Below are positions 33,216-41,924 of a stretch of 64,000 nucleotides of DNA, one piece after another. Each line of letters begins with the position of its first letter. Within the stretch, counting starts at the first letter, position 1. The position numbers and the translations under genes were made by a program. The notes under the pieces were generated by a model. That model was not told the origin of the DNA, ran no database searches, and worked only from the letters and a program-made list of their open reading frames with translations. Source of the DNA: Pyrinomonas sp040289685 (GTDB taxonomy: Bacteria; Acidobacteriota; Blastocatellia; Pyrinomonadales; Pyrinomonadaceae); assembly GCF_040289685.1 (NCBI RefSeq), contig NZ_PSLQ01000002.1:1-64000 (forward strand). The letters are read 5' to 3'.

Positions 33216-34004
33216 TCAGCACACGCTCATCCCACCGCAGACGTTGATGCTTTGCGCCGTGATGGACGAGGCGGCATCCGACGCGAGAAATGCTACCGCC
33301 TCGGCGATCTCTAAAGCAGTTGGATGGCGGCCCAGCAGAGCGCGTCGGCGCATGTTCTCTTCCATCGCCTCCGGCGCCGCGCCAAAGCGCGCGCCGAGCT
33401 TCTGCATGAATTCGCGCGCCAGCTCCGTATCGGGCACGAGCCCCGGAACGACGGCGTTGACCGTGATGTTGTGGGGGCCGAGTTCGGCGGCGAGCACGCG
33501 CGTCAGTGCAAGCAGGCCGGCTTTGGCAGCGGCATCCGCGCTGGCGAATGGAAGGGCGTTCTTGGCGCTCAGCGAGGCGATGTTGATGATGCGTCCGCTC
33601 CGTTGCTCTTGAAGATGCGGGATCACGGCGCGACAGAAGAGAAAGGGACCGCGTAGGTTGGTTCGCAAGATCCCATCCCAAGTCTCAACGCTCATCTCCG
33701 CGACCGACAGACCGACGCCGGTGTGAGCTGCGTTGTTGACGAGGATGTCGATCCTTCCGTCAACGTCGCGTGCGATGCTGACGATGCGGTTGATGTCCTC
33801 TTCGTTCGTTGCGTCCCCAACGGCGATCACGGCGCGCCCACCGAAGGATTCGATCTCGCGCTGCACGGCTTCGAGCTGTTCTCTGGTGCGCGAATTGAGG
33901 ACCACCGCGGCCCCTTCGCGCGCTAGCTTCTCTGCGATGGCGCGCCCGAGGCCGCGCCCGCTGCCCGTGACGATCGCCACTTTCTCCTTCAATCTGCGTT
34001 GCAT
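33216..34004 (-). CDS. Short-chain dehydrogenase/reductase lacking the catalytic tyrosine
   Basis: Classical SDR fold of 262 residues. The NAD(P) site is VTGSGRGLGRAIAEKL (residues 12-27), with NNA at 90-92, catalytic Asn116 in TNLRGPF and Ser144 in IINIAS. The Tyr of the YxxxK motif is replaced: the segment reads SADAAAKAG with Asp157 and Lys161. The C-terminus has NAVVPGLVPDTELAREF and ends with the NVCGG-type motif. Start at 34004 (ATGATG tandem; AGAGGA just upstream). It is the third gene of a minus-strand unit after the DUF1838 and VOC genes. It may be a non-reductase member or use another acid. Confidence 0.9.
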   Translation of the reverse strand: MQRRLKEKVAIVTGSGRGLGRAIAEKLAREGAAVVLNSRTREQLEAVQREIESFGGRAVIAVGDATNEEDINRIVSIARDVDGRIDILVNNAAHTGVGLSVAEMSVETWDGILRTNLRGPFLFCRAVIPHLQEQRSGRIINIASLSAKNALPFASADAAAKAGLLALTRVLAAELGPHNITVNAVVPGLVPDTELAREFMQKLGARFGAAPEAMEENMRRRALLGRHPTALEIAEAVAFLASDAASSITAQSINVCGGMSVC

Positions 34005-34050
34005 CATTTCCTCTGCTCTGACAATATGACGCGCGGTCTGTCGCGCTGGA

Positions 34051-35139
34051 TCAGCGTCCTTCAATCAGGGTCCAGAAGTAGCCATCGGGCGCGACGAAAG
34101 AGAAGCTCCGTTCGCCGAATTCGTTGAGGGTGATCTCGGTGACTTCGGTCGCTGCGCTGGACCGGATGCGGCGATGGTAGGCTTCGATGTCGCTCACACG
34201 CAAGGTGTAAAGCGAGTAGCCTAGATAGCCGGGGCGCGATTGTGCGCGGCGATCCTCGAGCTTGGCGTGCGAGACGAAGTTGATGATCTTCAACCTCCCG
34301 GAGCGCATCCGTTGCGGGTCGTCTTTGGACGAACGCGGATCGTCGAAATCCGTGGTCACATAGCTCTCTCCCGATGAAAGATTGAAGATGCGGCGCGCCG
34401 AAGGATCGTCGGCGTCGCTTTGGACGCGGTCGCGCACGCGCAATAGGCCGAGCACTTTGTCGTAGAAATCGAGCGCCTCGAGCCGCGTCTGGACCACCAT
34501 GCCGAAGTGCGTGATCTGACTGGTGTGAAAAGGGGCTGCTTCGTTGACCTTGCCGTAGAGCGGCAGCGTGTAGCCGAAACGTTGAAAGATGACTTGGCGC
34601 GTCAGCGGTTGAATCAAAAGCATCTCGCGCACGCAAGGGAGTTCATCGAGAAAGGGGCGAGGACGTTGCTCGACGCGATAGATTTCGGCGCGTTGCGGTT
34701 CGACGTAGAGGATCGGCATGCCGCGCGCAGCGGCCTCTTCGGCGTGATTCAAGATGTTGAAGATGTCTGTGGTCAACATCGCGCCCCAACGGTTGCCGAG
34801 CGTCTTCATCCCGGCCATGCCGAGTCCTTCGCCCACGGGGCGCTCCCAAACCATCAGTCGAATCAAGCCGTGATCGGCTTCTTGGTGATAGAGCCGAATC
34901 GAGCGCACGGCAGAGGCTACGCCGTAGAGCTTGCGAGCTTGTTCGGCATCAAGGGCGCCTTGCTCGCCTACGCGGTAACCGAAACGTTCCCAGTAAGCGA
35001 CAAGTGGCGCGGCATCGCGCGTTCCAATGCATACTTCATACACGCCGCCAACGACCCGTTGCGCGCGGGCGTTTGCATAGTATGCGGCGGCAACGAAGAG
35101 GAGGAAAAGAAAAGTTATTTTCATCGGAACTTCAATCAT
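34051..35139 (-). CDS. Exported VOC (glyoxalase/dioxygenase fold) protein
   Basis: About 362 residues. A signal peptide is visible at the start: MIEVPMKITFLFLLFVAAAY, then YANARAQ as cleavage region. Two VOC-like repeats follow: one near the N-terminus (VYEVCIGTRDAAPLVAYWER, with CIGT..D) and one later (THFGMVVQTRLEALDFYDKV and LYTLRVSDIEAYHRRI, ending with FVAPDGYFWTLIEGR). Metal ligands cannot be assigned with certainty. Alternative starts are ATG at 35178 with AAAGG seven bases upstream, or ATG at 35124. VOC proteins with export signals are unusual, since most act in the cytoplasm. It stands between DUF1838 and SDR genes on the same strand. Confidence 0.75.
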   Translation of the reverse strand: MIEVPMKITFLFLLFVAAAYYANARAQRVVGGVYEVCIGTRDAAPLVAYWERFGYRVGEQGALDAEQARKLYGVASAVRSIRLYHQEADHGLIRLMVWERPVGEGLGMAGMKTLGNRWGAMLTTDIFNILNHAEEAAARGMPILYVEPQRAEIYRVEQRPRPFLDELPCVREMLLIQPLTRQVIFQRFGYTLPLYGKVNEAAPFHTSQITHFGMVVQTRLEALDFYDKVLGLLRVRDRVQSDADDPSARRIFNLSSGESYVTTDFDDPRSSKDDPQRMRSGRLKIINFVSHAKLEDRRAQSRPGYLGYSLYTLRVSDIEAYHRRIRSSAATEVTEITLNEFGERSFSFVAPDGYFWTLIEGR

Positions 35140-35228
35140 CGCCTCTGTTCTTTGAAGCAGCTCTCGGTTCGTCGTCATCGCTGAGCCTTTCATCTCCGCT
35201 GTCCGTTCTTCGCCGCAGTTCCTGCTTT

Positions 35229-36161
35229 TCAGTTGCGTCGCTGATTCACCGCGGGCGTCTTCCGGCGTTTTTCCATCTCCGCGCGATAGACGTTCCAAGA
35301 GGTTGCATTGGGACGCGCTGGATCGACGCGCTCTGGCGCGCTCATGTAGAGTGGATAGCGCTCGCGCACCAGATCCTTCATCCACGGCGGAAGTTCCTCC
35401 CATGACGGCAGGAGCTTGCTCTGCGCATGATAGACGAGTTGCCCTTCACGTCCATCCATCCCCATCCACGGCAGCCATGGACCGACGCGCGTCCAACTGA
35501 CCATGACGTCGGGCGTGCCGTCTCCGGCAAGCGCGGACTTCGGCACGTAGAAGTCGAACATCTCAGCGGCGGTGTAGTTGCGCGACCAACCCGGCAACGA
35601 GTAGAAGGGAAAGACATCGCTGGTCCAGACGTAGAACTGCTCCCATTCGCGCGGGGGCTGAATCGCGCCGCGATCCTGCTTGCCGTCGAGCGAGACGTAA
35701 CGCAGTCCGTCCTCGCGCACGCGAATGCGTTGGTTGACCGGATCGTTGGCGACGTGAAAAACTTCATTGATCTGGCCAGTGAACGGATTCTTCCATGTCG
35801 AAAGCACTTGCCCGGTCTGCGGATCGGTGTAGAAGACGATCTCGCGCGTTGCGACGAAGAAGCCATCGCGCTCCGGCGTCGGGATCAAACGGCGTATGTT
35901 GTAGCCTTCCATGCCGAAGAGTTTCTGCGGGCGCTGGCCCGGAATGAAAGAATAGACGAACCCGCTGATGTAGTAGACGATGTCGCGCCCGTCGGTGCGC
36001 CCTTGCGTTCGCATGTAAAGTTCGTCGAGCTGTCGTTTGGAAGGGCGCTGCGGCGCGGCACCGATCGTGGTTACGAAGAGCGGTAAGAGCAGCGATGCGA
36101 CGCGCGCCTTGCGCCAACGGGCAGCAAGACGAGCTGCGTTGGTGAAACCAGATCGAGCCAT
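35229..36161 (-). CDS. Exported DUF1838 family protein
   Basis: This 310-residue protein belongs to the DUF1838 family, of unknown function. It has an N-terminal signal (VASLLLPLFVTTIGAAPQRP, cleavage near residue 35). The family core is recognised by YMRTQGRTDGRDIVYYISGF, KLFGMEGYNIRRLIPTPERD, ATREIVFYTDPQTGQVLSTW and the late ELPPWMKDLVRERYPLYMSAP. It begins a minus-strand unit with the VOC and SDR genes and faces the TonB receptor gene on the other strand. A second DUF1838 protein is at 43555. The two share R-x-I-x-FY-x-DP-x-T and an ending with a helix before YP or AP. Confidence 0.8.
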   Translation of the reverse strand: MARSGFTNAARLAARWRKARVASLLLPLFVTTIGAAPQRPSKRQLDELYMRTQGRTDGRDIVYYISGFVYSFIPGQRPQKLFGMEGYNIRRLIPTPERDGFFVATREIVFYTDPQTGQVLSTWKNPFTGQINEVFHVANDPVNQRIRVREDGLRYVSLDGKQDRGAIQPPREWEQFYVWTSDVFPFYSLPGWSRNYTAAEMFDFYVPKSALAGDGTPDVMVSWTRVGPWLPWMGMDGREGQLVYHAQSKLLPSWEELPPWMKDLVRERYPLYMSAPERVDPARPNATSWNVYRAEMEKRRKTPAVNQRRN

Positions 36162-36238
36162 TCTCTGCCTCCCTCGACGGACACCCGGAAGAAAACCATT
36201 GACATCGGGCGCCGTTTGCAGTATTTCTATCTATTGTC

Positions 36239-36244
36239 ATTATA
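36239..36244 (-). promoter_or_regulatory. AT-rich divergent promoter region between DUF1838 and TonB receptor genes
   Basis: The spacer 36162-36434 is strikingly AT-rich at 36215-36275. TATAAT on the minus strand at 36244-36239 is a good -10 candidate for the DUF1838 unit, with a poor -35. For the plus strand TTGCAG (36216-36221) is about 18 bases from TTATAT. Control of the receptor is likely, but no operator was found. Confidence 0.35.
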
Positions 36245-36434
36245 TTAAAACAAATTTGGAAAAAACGAAAACGGGGACGTCTGGGTATCGGGAGCGGATC
36301 TTTTCAGCGTATTAGGCATAATTGTTAGCTATTTAGTACAAATCAAGGTTGGGAACGCTTGCTGCTTTGGCGGAGGTTCGTACGCGAGAAGCTGAAGGAC
36401 GGGTCCGAAACAAATTTCCCGAAGGAGTTCGCCT

Positions 36435-39293
36435 ATGCTGCCAGTGATCGCCTCGATTCGCAACCTAACGGTTTCGTGTCTCACTCTCTTGCTGTTTTGC
36501 AGTCTGCCCGGCGCTTTGCGCGCGCAACAATCCGGCGCGCGCATTTCCGGCACCGTCACGGACCAGACTGGGGCCGTGGTCGTTGGCGCGACGGTGCGCG
36601 CCCTCAATCTCGCCAGCGGTCGCGAGGTTTCGACGGCGACTGACGGTTCGGGTGGATACGCGTTGGGTGATTTGGCGCCCGGTTCTTACCGCATTTCGGT
36701 CAGCCAAGAAGGGTTTGCTGTGGCGGCAGCGAGCGTCGTCGTCACCGATTCGACCCCTGTTGTTCAGAACTTCGCGCTTGCGCCCGGCGCTTTGCAGGAT
36801 GTGGTGACGGTGACCGCGGGCAAAGGAAGCGCGCGCATCGCCGTCGAGACGCCGCAGACGGTGAGCGTCACCACGGAAGCCGATCTCGAACAACGTCGCC
36901 CAGTCTCGACCTTTCAAGCCATTGAGCGCACGCCCAATTTGATCGTGCGCGAAACCAACCCGGCGCGCGAGCGTCCGCGTTTACGCGGGCTGGATTCTTC
37001 GCGCGTGCTCATCGTGATCGATGGCGAGCGCTTGAACAACGCGCGCACGGATCTGCAAACAGGTCTTTCGCCCGGCATCATCGACGTCTCGCAGCTCGCT
37101 TCAGCCGAAGTGGTGGCGGGGGCTGGTTCGAGTCTGTACGGTTCGGACGCGCTCGCCGGAACGATCAATCTGGTGACCAAAGGGCCGGACCGACCTGACA
37201 AGGGGTTGGTGCTCGGCTTGCGTTTGGACGGCGATTACCACTCGAACGGACGCACTCGGCGCGGGAACGTGGCGGTGAACCTGAGCAATCCGCAAGCGGC
37301 GTTGCGCATGAGCCTATCGCTTTTTCGCAACGCGAACTACCGCACGGGCGGCAAGGCCATTACGCTCGATGACGTGCTCAACATCGGCAGGTTTTACGTT
37401 CAGTTTCCCGGCAACAACGCCAGTCAGTACCCGGTCTTCTCGCTGCCTGCCAATGGAGAGGTCTTGAACGGGCAGGCGCACGGGTTCAACGATCAACTCG
37501 ATTTCTGGTTCTACCCATCGGCGAATAACCGACACAATCTGCGCTTGAGGTATCTGAACAGCCAGCACTCCGCGCTCGGCGATGCTTTCTCCGGGCCGCC
37601 GTTTGAAGTGCAGGAACGCTTTCAAAGCTTTCGCCATTTCGACAAGTTCGGCGCGCGTTACGAAGGATTGGACATCGGACCGCGCGTGGCTCGCTTGGCG
37701 ATCAACTTCTACCGTCAGAAGCTTGTCTTCCCGCAAGATCAATTCGATTACACGATTCAATCCGGCAGCAGTTTCGTGGTCGATCCGGCGACCAACACCT
37801 TTTCGTTCACGGGGCGCCCCTCGAACTTCATTTTGGGGAGCTTCACCGACAACAAGAATTCGATTACCACGCTGAACGTAGACGTCCAAGCGACGTTGGT
37901 CCCTTTCGTCGGCACGCTTGTAACCACCGGTTTTCAACGCTTGCGCGACCAATCGCGCGATGAGTTTACGCGCTACGGTTTTCGCAACATCGTTACGCGG
38001 GAGCCGAACTTCAACACGTTGACGCGCGGCGCCAGCTCGCCCGACACGGATTACACGGACACGGCGTTTTTCGCCCAGTTCGAATATGACCGCATACGTT
38101 TGTTGCGCCTTTCGGGCGGGTTTCGCTTGGACAACTGGAAGACCGAAGCAAAGGTGACGCGCGGTTTTCCGCTCGGCGCGGAGTTCGTCATCTTGCGGGC
38201 ATCCATTCCGGTGTTGAGCGCTAATCCGGGACCGCTTGCTCCGCAAGTCGACAGTCTTAGCCGCCTGCTCGATTTGGCCGGTGGGCGCTCGCCCGTGCGA
38301 ACTAGCAAGACCTCGTTTACGGGCAACGTCGGCATCGTTTTCAGGTTTCCGCAGGGAATCAACCCCTATTTCCGCTTTGCCACCGCCTATCGCGAACCTT
38401 CGGTCACCGAAAGGTACATCATACGTAATTTCATCCCGCTGCCGAACATCTTGAGCGCCATCGTCGTCGGCAATCCGAATCTGGAGCCGGAGACGGCGCG
38501 CAATTTCGATGTCGGCGTCAAAGTTCAACGCAACCGCTTCAACGGGTCGTTCGGCTATTTTCGCAACGACCTCGACAATTTGATCATCTTCGCCTTGCCG
38601 CCGGGATCGCCGACGCCGCTCGGCGCTGGTTTCTTGCTCGTTCCGGCGGATCCGGCGAACGGTTTGCTCGGCGCTCCTTTCAACAGGGGATTGCATGCCG
38701 TCTCGTTCAACGGCCGAATCAATCAAGCGAAGAACTTGATCTACGGTTTCGAGGGAACGTATGAAGTCGCGTTGCCGCTTGGAGAGGTGGGCAGCTTGAC
38801 GCCTTACGGTTCAATGGGTTGGATGCATGGGACGAACAAGTCGCCGACGGCGACGCAGCTTGACATCATCAGACGACTATACAATCGCAGCGACACTCCG
38901 GTGCGATTGGAAGGCTCACCCGATGATGTTCCGCTCGGCAACATCACGCCCTTCCGCGGCATCTTCGGCGCCATCTTCAACGAACGCAAAGGGCGTTGGT
39001 TCATCGAGTACTCGTTGCGCCATCAAGCGCGCGTAACGCGCGCCAACCCGACCGGCTTCCAAGGACCGACGCTGATCAATTACGGGACGTTCGCCAGTTT
39101 GAACGACTTCACGGTTCAAAGCGTGCGCGGCGGATACAACCTGCGCCGCGAGCGGTATCGGATGACGTTTACGACCGGCGTGGACAATTTGACGGACCTG
39201 CTCTACTTCGAGCATTTTCAAAACGCTCCGGCTCCTGGGCGGTCTTTCGTCTTCGGTTTCACGATGGAGTTCGCGAACCTTTTGGGACGCTGA
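36435..39293 (+). CDS. TonB-dependent receptor with carboxypeptidase-regulatory-like domain
   Basis: A 952-residue outer membrane receptor of the acidobacterial type that imports a ligand using energy from TonB. The signal peptide is TVSCLTLLLFCSLPGALRAQ (end near residue 31). Residues about 35-115 form an Ig-like carboxypeptidase-regulatory domain with GARISGTVTDQTGAVVVGAT and GGYALGDLAPGSYRISVSQE. The plug has FQAIERTPNLIVRETNPARE, RLRGLDSSRVLIVIDGERLN and GAGSSLYGSDALAGTINLVT. A 22-strand barrel follows, with NPNLEPETARNFDVGVK as the family hallmark. GAAGGAG lies eight bases before ATG. The ligand is unknown; its neighbours suggest a substrate of the catabolic genes downstream. Confidence 0.95.
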   Translation: MLPVIASIRNLTVSCLTLLLFCSLPGALRAQQSGARISGTVTDQTGAVVVGATVRALNLASGREVSTATDGSGGYALGDLAPGSYRISVSQEGFAVAAASVVVTDSTPVVQNFALAPGALQDVVTVTAGKGSARIAVETPQTVSVTTEADLEQRRPVSTFQAIERTPNLIVRETNPARERPRLRGLDSSRVLIVIDGERLNNARTDLQTGLSPGIIDVSQLASAEVVAGAGSSLYGSDALAGTINLVTKGPDRPDKGLVLGLRLDGDYHSNGRTRRGNVAVNLSNPQAALRMSLSLFRNANYRTGGKAITLDDVLNIGRFYVQFPGNNASQYPVFSLPANGEVLNGQAHGFNDQLDFWFYPSANNRHNLRLRYLNSQHSALGDAFSGPPFEVQERFQSFRHFDKFGARYEGLDIGPRVARLAINFYRQKLVFPQDQFDYTIQSGSSFVVDPATNTFSFTGRPSNFILGSFTDNKNSITTLNVDVQATLVPFVGTLVTTGFQRLRDQSRDEFTRYGFRNIVTREPNFNTLTRGASSPDTDYTDTAFFAQFEYDRIRLLRLSGGFRLDNWKTEAKVTRGFPLGAEFVILRASIPVLSANPGPLAPQVDSLSRLLDLAGGRSPVRTSKTSFTGNVGIVFRFPQGINPYFRFATAYREPSVTERYIIRNFIPLPNILSAIVVGNPNLEPETARNFDVGVKVQRNRFNGSFGYFRNDLDNLIIFALPPGSPTPLGAGFLLVPADPANGLLGAPFNRGLHAVSFNGRINQAKNLIYGFEGTYEVALPLGEVGSLTPYGSMGWMHGTNKSPTATQLDIIRRLYNRSDTPVRLEGSPDDVPLGNITPFRGIFGAIFNERKGRWFIEYSLRHQARVTRANPTGFQGPTLINYGTFASLNDFTVQSVRGGYNLRRERYRMTFTTGVDNLTDLLYFEHFQNAPAPGRSFVFGFTMEFANLLGR

Positions 39294-39604
39294 TCGCCGC
39301 TGTCATCGCGTTGCGCGACGCTCGCCGGGGCGGCATCTGTCGGCCATCGGTGGGGGGCGCTCTCTTTTCAGGCGTTTTGCGAGGATCGGCGCAAAGTTAG
39401 GCGCGCCAATTGGCGCGAAAGGTCGCCCTTTCTTTCTGAACTTGCCGCGAGGGTCGGTTCTTTTCGGACGTTTCGGGTCGCCAGCGCTGAGCGCGCGCAG
39501 TTGAAGCCCGGCGCGGAATTGAGAAAAATCGGCAGAGACGGTCGCTGCCGTCGCAACTCGTCGGCTCTTCAACGTTGCCGCGGCGCGGTCGGAAGGACGG
39601 ACGG
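39294..39604. other. Spacer after the TonB receptor gene with a perfect palindrome
   Basis: No gene is seen in these 311 bases. CGCGCCAATTGGCGCG at 39401-39416 is a perfect 16-base palindrome, 108 bases after the receptor stop. It could be a protein-binding site. No promoter was found before the next gene. Confidence 0.5.
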
Positions 39605-40042
39605 ATGATTCCCACGGAGGTCGCCAGCAAGCTCTTTCGCGCCGTGATCGAGAAGCGGCTCGATGACATCCTTCGGTGCTACGTTCCGGCGGAGACGACT
39701 TATGTCTTCGTCGAAGGACCGCGCTGGTCCACCAAAGGTTTTGCGCGCATTAGCCAAGGCTGGCGCGCTTTTGTCGAGGCCGATTTGGAGTTGATGAGCT
39801 GCGATTGGGTGGAAGGGCCGTTCGGGCAAGAGGCGGCTGACATGGCTTGGGTAGGGGGCATCGTGGAGATTCGGGCGCGCGTGCGCGGCGAAGTAAGGGT
39901 CGTTCGTTTTCGCGGCACGTTCGTTTTGCGACGCGACGATGCCGATGGCTGGCGCATCGCGCACGAACACTTTTCCGCACCGGCGTCGGATCCTTACGGC
40001 ATCGGTGACTGGCTGCAACCCAAGGGAGATGAGACGAGATGA
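39605..40042 (+). CDS. SnoaL/NTF2-like protein
   Basis: This 145-residue protein has the cone-shaped NTF2 fold used by ketosteroid isomerases, SnoaL cyclases and many binding proteins. ATG at 39605 follows GGAAGGACGGACGG. It has VASKLFRAVIEKRLDDILRC, then VFVEGPRWSTKGFARISQGW near residue 36 with the typical W/F-rich helix, and the late strand DDADGWRIAHEHFSAP, which is the most conserved part of the family. Its TGA overlaps the start of the nitrilase-like gene, so both are probably translated together. Confidence 0.82.
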   Translation: MIPTEVASKLFRAVIEKRLDDILRCYVPAETTYVFVEGPRWSTKGFARISQGWRAFVEADLELMSCDWVEGPFGQEAADMAWVGGIVEIRARVRGEVRVVRFRGTFVLRRDDADGWRIAHEHFSAPASDPYGIGDWLQPKGDETR

Positions 40043-41061
40043 CCGCCTATCGTGCTTTGGCGCTGCAGACGACCTGTCATGCGGTCAACGGCGCGCGCGA
40101 TCGCGTTGAAGCGCGCGCGATCATGCGCGAAACGATCAGCCGCCTCGCTCAGCAGATCGCGGCGAGCATCGCCTTCATCGGCAGAGATTGTCGTCTGGTG
40201 GTGCTGCCCGAATATTTTCTCACTGGATTCCCCGTGCGCGAAGGTTTCGCTGAGTGGAGCGATAAAGCTTGCATCGAAGCGGATGGCCCGGAATACGCCG
40301 CGCTTGGACGCATCGCCAGCGAGTGCGGGATATTCTTGGCTGGCAATGCATATGAACTGGACCGACACTTTCCAGGTCTGTATTTCCAAACTTGTTTCGT
40401 CATCGCTCCTTCAGGCGAAGTCATCCTCCGTTATCGTCGTTTGAATTCGATGTTCGCGCCGACGCCACACGATGTGCTCGACCGCTATCTTGAGATCTAC
40501 GGTTGGGAAGGGATCTTTCCGGTGGCGCGTACAGAGATCGGGAATCTAGCTGCGCTCGCTTCCGAAGAGATACTCTATCCGGAAGTGGCGCGCTGTTTGG
40601 CGATGCGCGGTGCTGAGATCTTCCTCCATATGACTTCGGAAGTTTACGGTGGCCCGCGCGCGCCCAAAGAGGCGGCCAAGATCGCGCGCGCCGTCGAGAA
40701 CATGGCTTACGTCATTTCGGCCAACAGCGCTGGCGTCATTGAAGCTGGATTGCCTGCCGCTTCCACCGACGGTGGTTCAAAGATCATCGATTACCGTGGC
40801 CTTATCCTCGCCGAGACGGCGCAGGGCGAGAGCATGGCCGCCTTCGCCGAAATCGACCTCGACGCGCTGCGCCGCGCCCGCCGTCGGCCTGGCTTGATGA
40901 ATCTGCTCTCGCGGCAGCGATTCGACCTCTACGCGGAAAGCTACACGCGCGCGCGCTTCTATCCGCCGAATACGCTGCTCGACGGCGCCAAGGGGCGGGA
41001 ACACTTCTGGCGCACGCAGCAAGAAGTGATCGCGCGACTGGAAGAGCAGGGCATGATCTAG
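40039..41061 (+). CDS. Nitrilase-fold protein with altered catalytic triad
   Basis: A 340-residue member of the carbon-nitrogen hydrolase superfamily. Glu58 is in place (RLVVLPEYFLTGFP). The catalytic lysine position is Arg134 (LRYRRLNS where YRK is usual) and the catalytic cysteine position is Ser175 (ALASEEILYPEVARC where a Cys is usual). The rest of the fold is well conserved, including AMRGAEIF and ENMAYVISANSAGV. The start overlaps the SnoaL-like gene by four bases. It may be a catalytically dead or re-purposed protein, a binding partner, or a serine variant. Hydrolysis by the standard mechanism is unlikely. Confidence 0.85.
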   Translation: MTAYRALALQTTCHAVNGARDRVEARAIMRETISRLAQQIAASIAFIGRDCRLVVLPEYFLTGFPVREGFAEWSDKACIEADGPEYAALGRIASECGIFLAGNAYELDRHFPGLYFQTCFVIAPSGEVILRYRRLNSMFAPTPHDVLDRYLEIYGWEGIFPVARTEIGNLAALASEEILYPEVARCLAMRGAEIFLHMTSEVYGGPRAPKEAAKIARAVENMAYVISANSAGVIEAGLPAASTDGGSKIIDYRGLILAETAQGESMAAFAEIDLDALRRARRRPGLMNLLSRQRFDLYAESYTRARFYPPNTLLDGAKGREHFWRTQQEVIARLEEQGMI

Positions 41062-41424
41062 CAGTCGCGCGATCTGGATGCGGTCTCGATAGCACAAATC
41101 GACAGCCCCTTGGCGGCGGTGTGAAGTTTCACCGACGTAGCGCGCGGCTGCAGCGGAATAAAGCGCAATTCAACGACCGCCTCGATAGATCGCCGGTTCG
41201 CAGAGCGGGATCTGCTCCCCGCCCGATGGGAAGGGACGTCGTTTTCAGACGACGAATCCATCTGCATAGCCGACGCTCGCTTGTCGGGCCGCGAGCATCG
41301 GCGCGATTCCGTCCTTCCAAATCGGCTGATCGCTCGTTCTTACGTTCGGCAACGCTTGCTGGTGAGCACGATCGCGCTTTTGCCGAGCGCGACCGGTCGC
41401 TCAGCTTGCGCTCACCGTCCGCCA
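41062..41424. other. Spacer between convergent genes
   Basis: These 363 bases separate the nitrilase-like gene (+) from the lipocalin-like gene (-). Frames that are open on either strand lack motifs and ribosome-binding sites. A weak inverted repeat GGTG-TGAAGTTT-CACC is near 41120; no T-run follows. Confidence 0.5.
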
Positions 41425-41883
41425 TTAGCTCGGCTGATCGCCCGTTTTGCGTTCGTCTATCACGGTTAGCTTCGTGAACCGCCCATGCTCGAAATGCTGC
41501 CAGACGCGCGCGCGATGGTGGTCGTCAACGAGCGTGATGATCTCGCTGTAGCTTTCATGCGGACGGTCTTTGTAAATCCAGCGCAGCACGATCGTTTGAC
41601 CGTCGACTTCGTACGCCTCGCCGCGCAAGCGTTCGTTGTCGAACCGGAGGGCGCCGTCGGCGAACACGCCCGGGAACTCTTTGGTCTCCGTGCGCCCGTC
41701 ATCCCAGATGTACTCATTGCGTTGGAACCACTCCTCGCCCCGCTTGATGCACGTCAGGCGGCTGTGATGGCGGTCCAGTATCTGTCCCGTGCGCGCGTCC
41801 ATGCGTGTGTAGGTCCCCTCCCAAACGCCATGATGTTTCTCGAATACGGGGAATGATTCAGCGCTTTTTCTCGCTTTGGTCAT
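41425..41883 (-). CDS. Small lipocalin-like protein (DUF3598-type)
   Basis: 152 residues, no signal peptide. ATG at 41883 follows AGGAGAAAGGATGAG. The product reads FPVFEKHHGVWEGTYTRMDA and DRHHSRLTC, then EEWFQRNEYIWDDGRTETKE, a pattern of beta strands typical of small lipocalin-like proteins (GxW start and W in strand). FADGALRFDNERLRGEAYEV and IYKDRPHESYSEIITLVD follow. Function unknown; similar proteins sit in catabolic clusters. It lies 42 bases downstream of the aldehyde dehydrogenase gene. Confidence 0.6.
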   Translation of the reverse strand: MTKARKSAESFPVFEKHHGVWEGTYTRMDARTGQILDRHHSRLTCIKRGEEWFQRNEYIWDDGRTETKEFPGVFADGALRFDNERLRGEAYEVDGQTIVLRWIYKDRPHESYSEIITLVDDHHRARVWQHFEHGRFTKLTVIDERKTGDQPS

Positions 41884-41924
41884 CTCATCCTTTCTCCTTT
41901 CTTGTTTGAAGCCTGTGTTGCGCG

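Noticed and set aside
37314..38726. 470-codon minus-strand frame inside the TonB receptor gene
   Set aside because: No motif or ribosome-binding site, and the receptor reads through intact.
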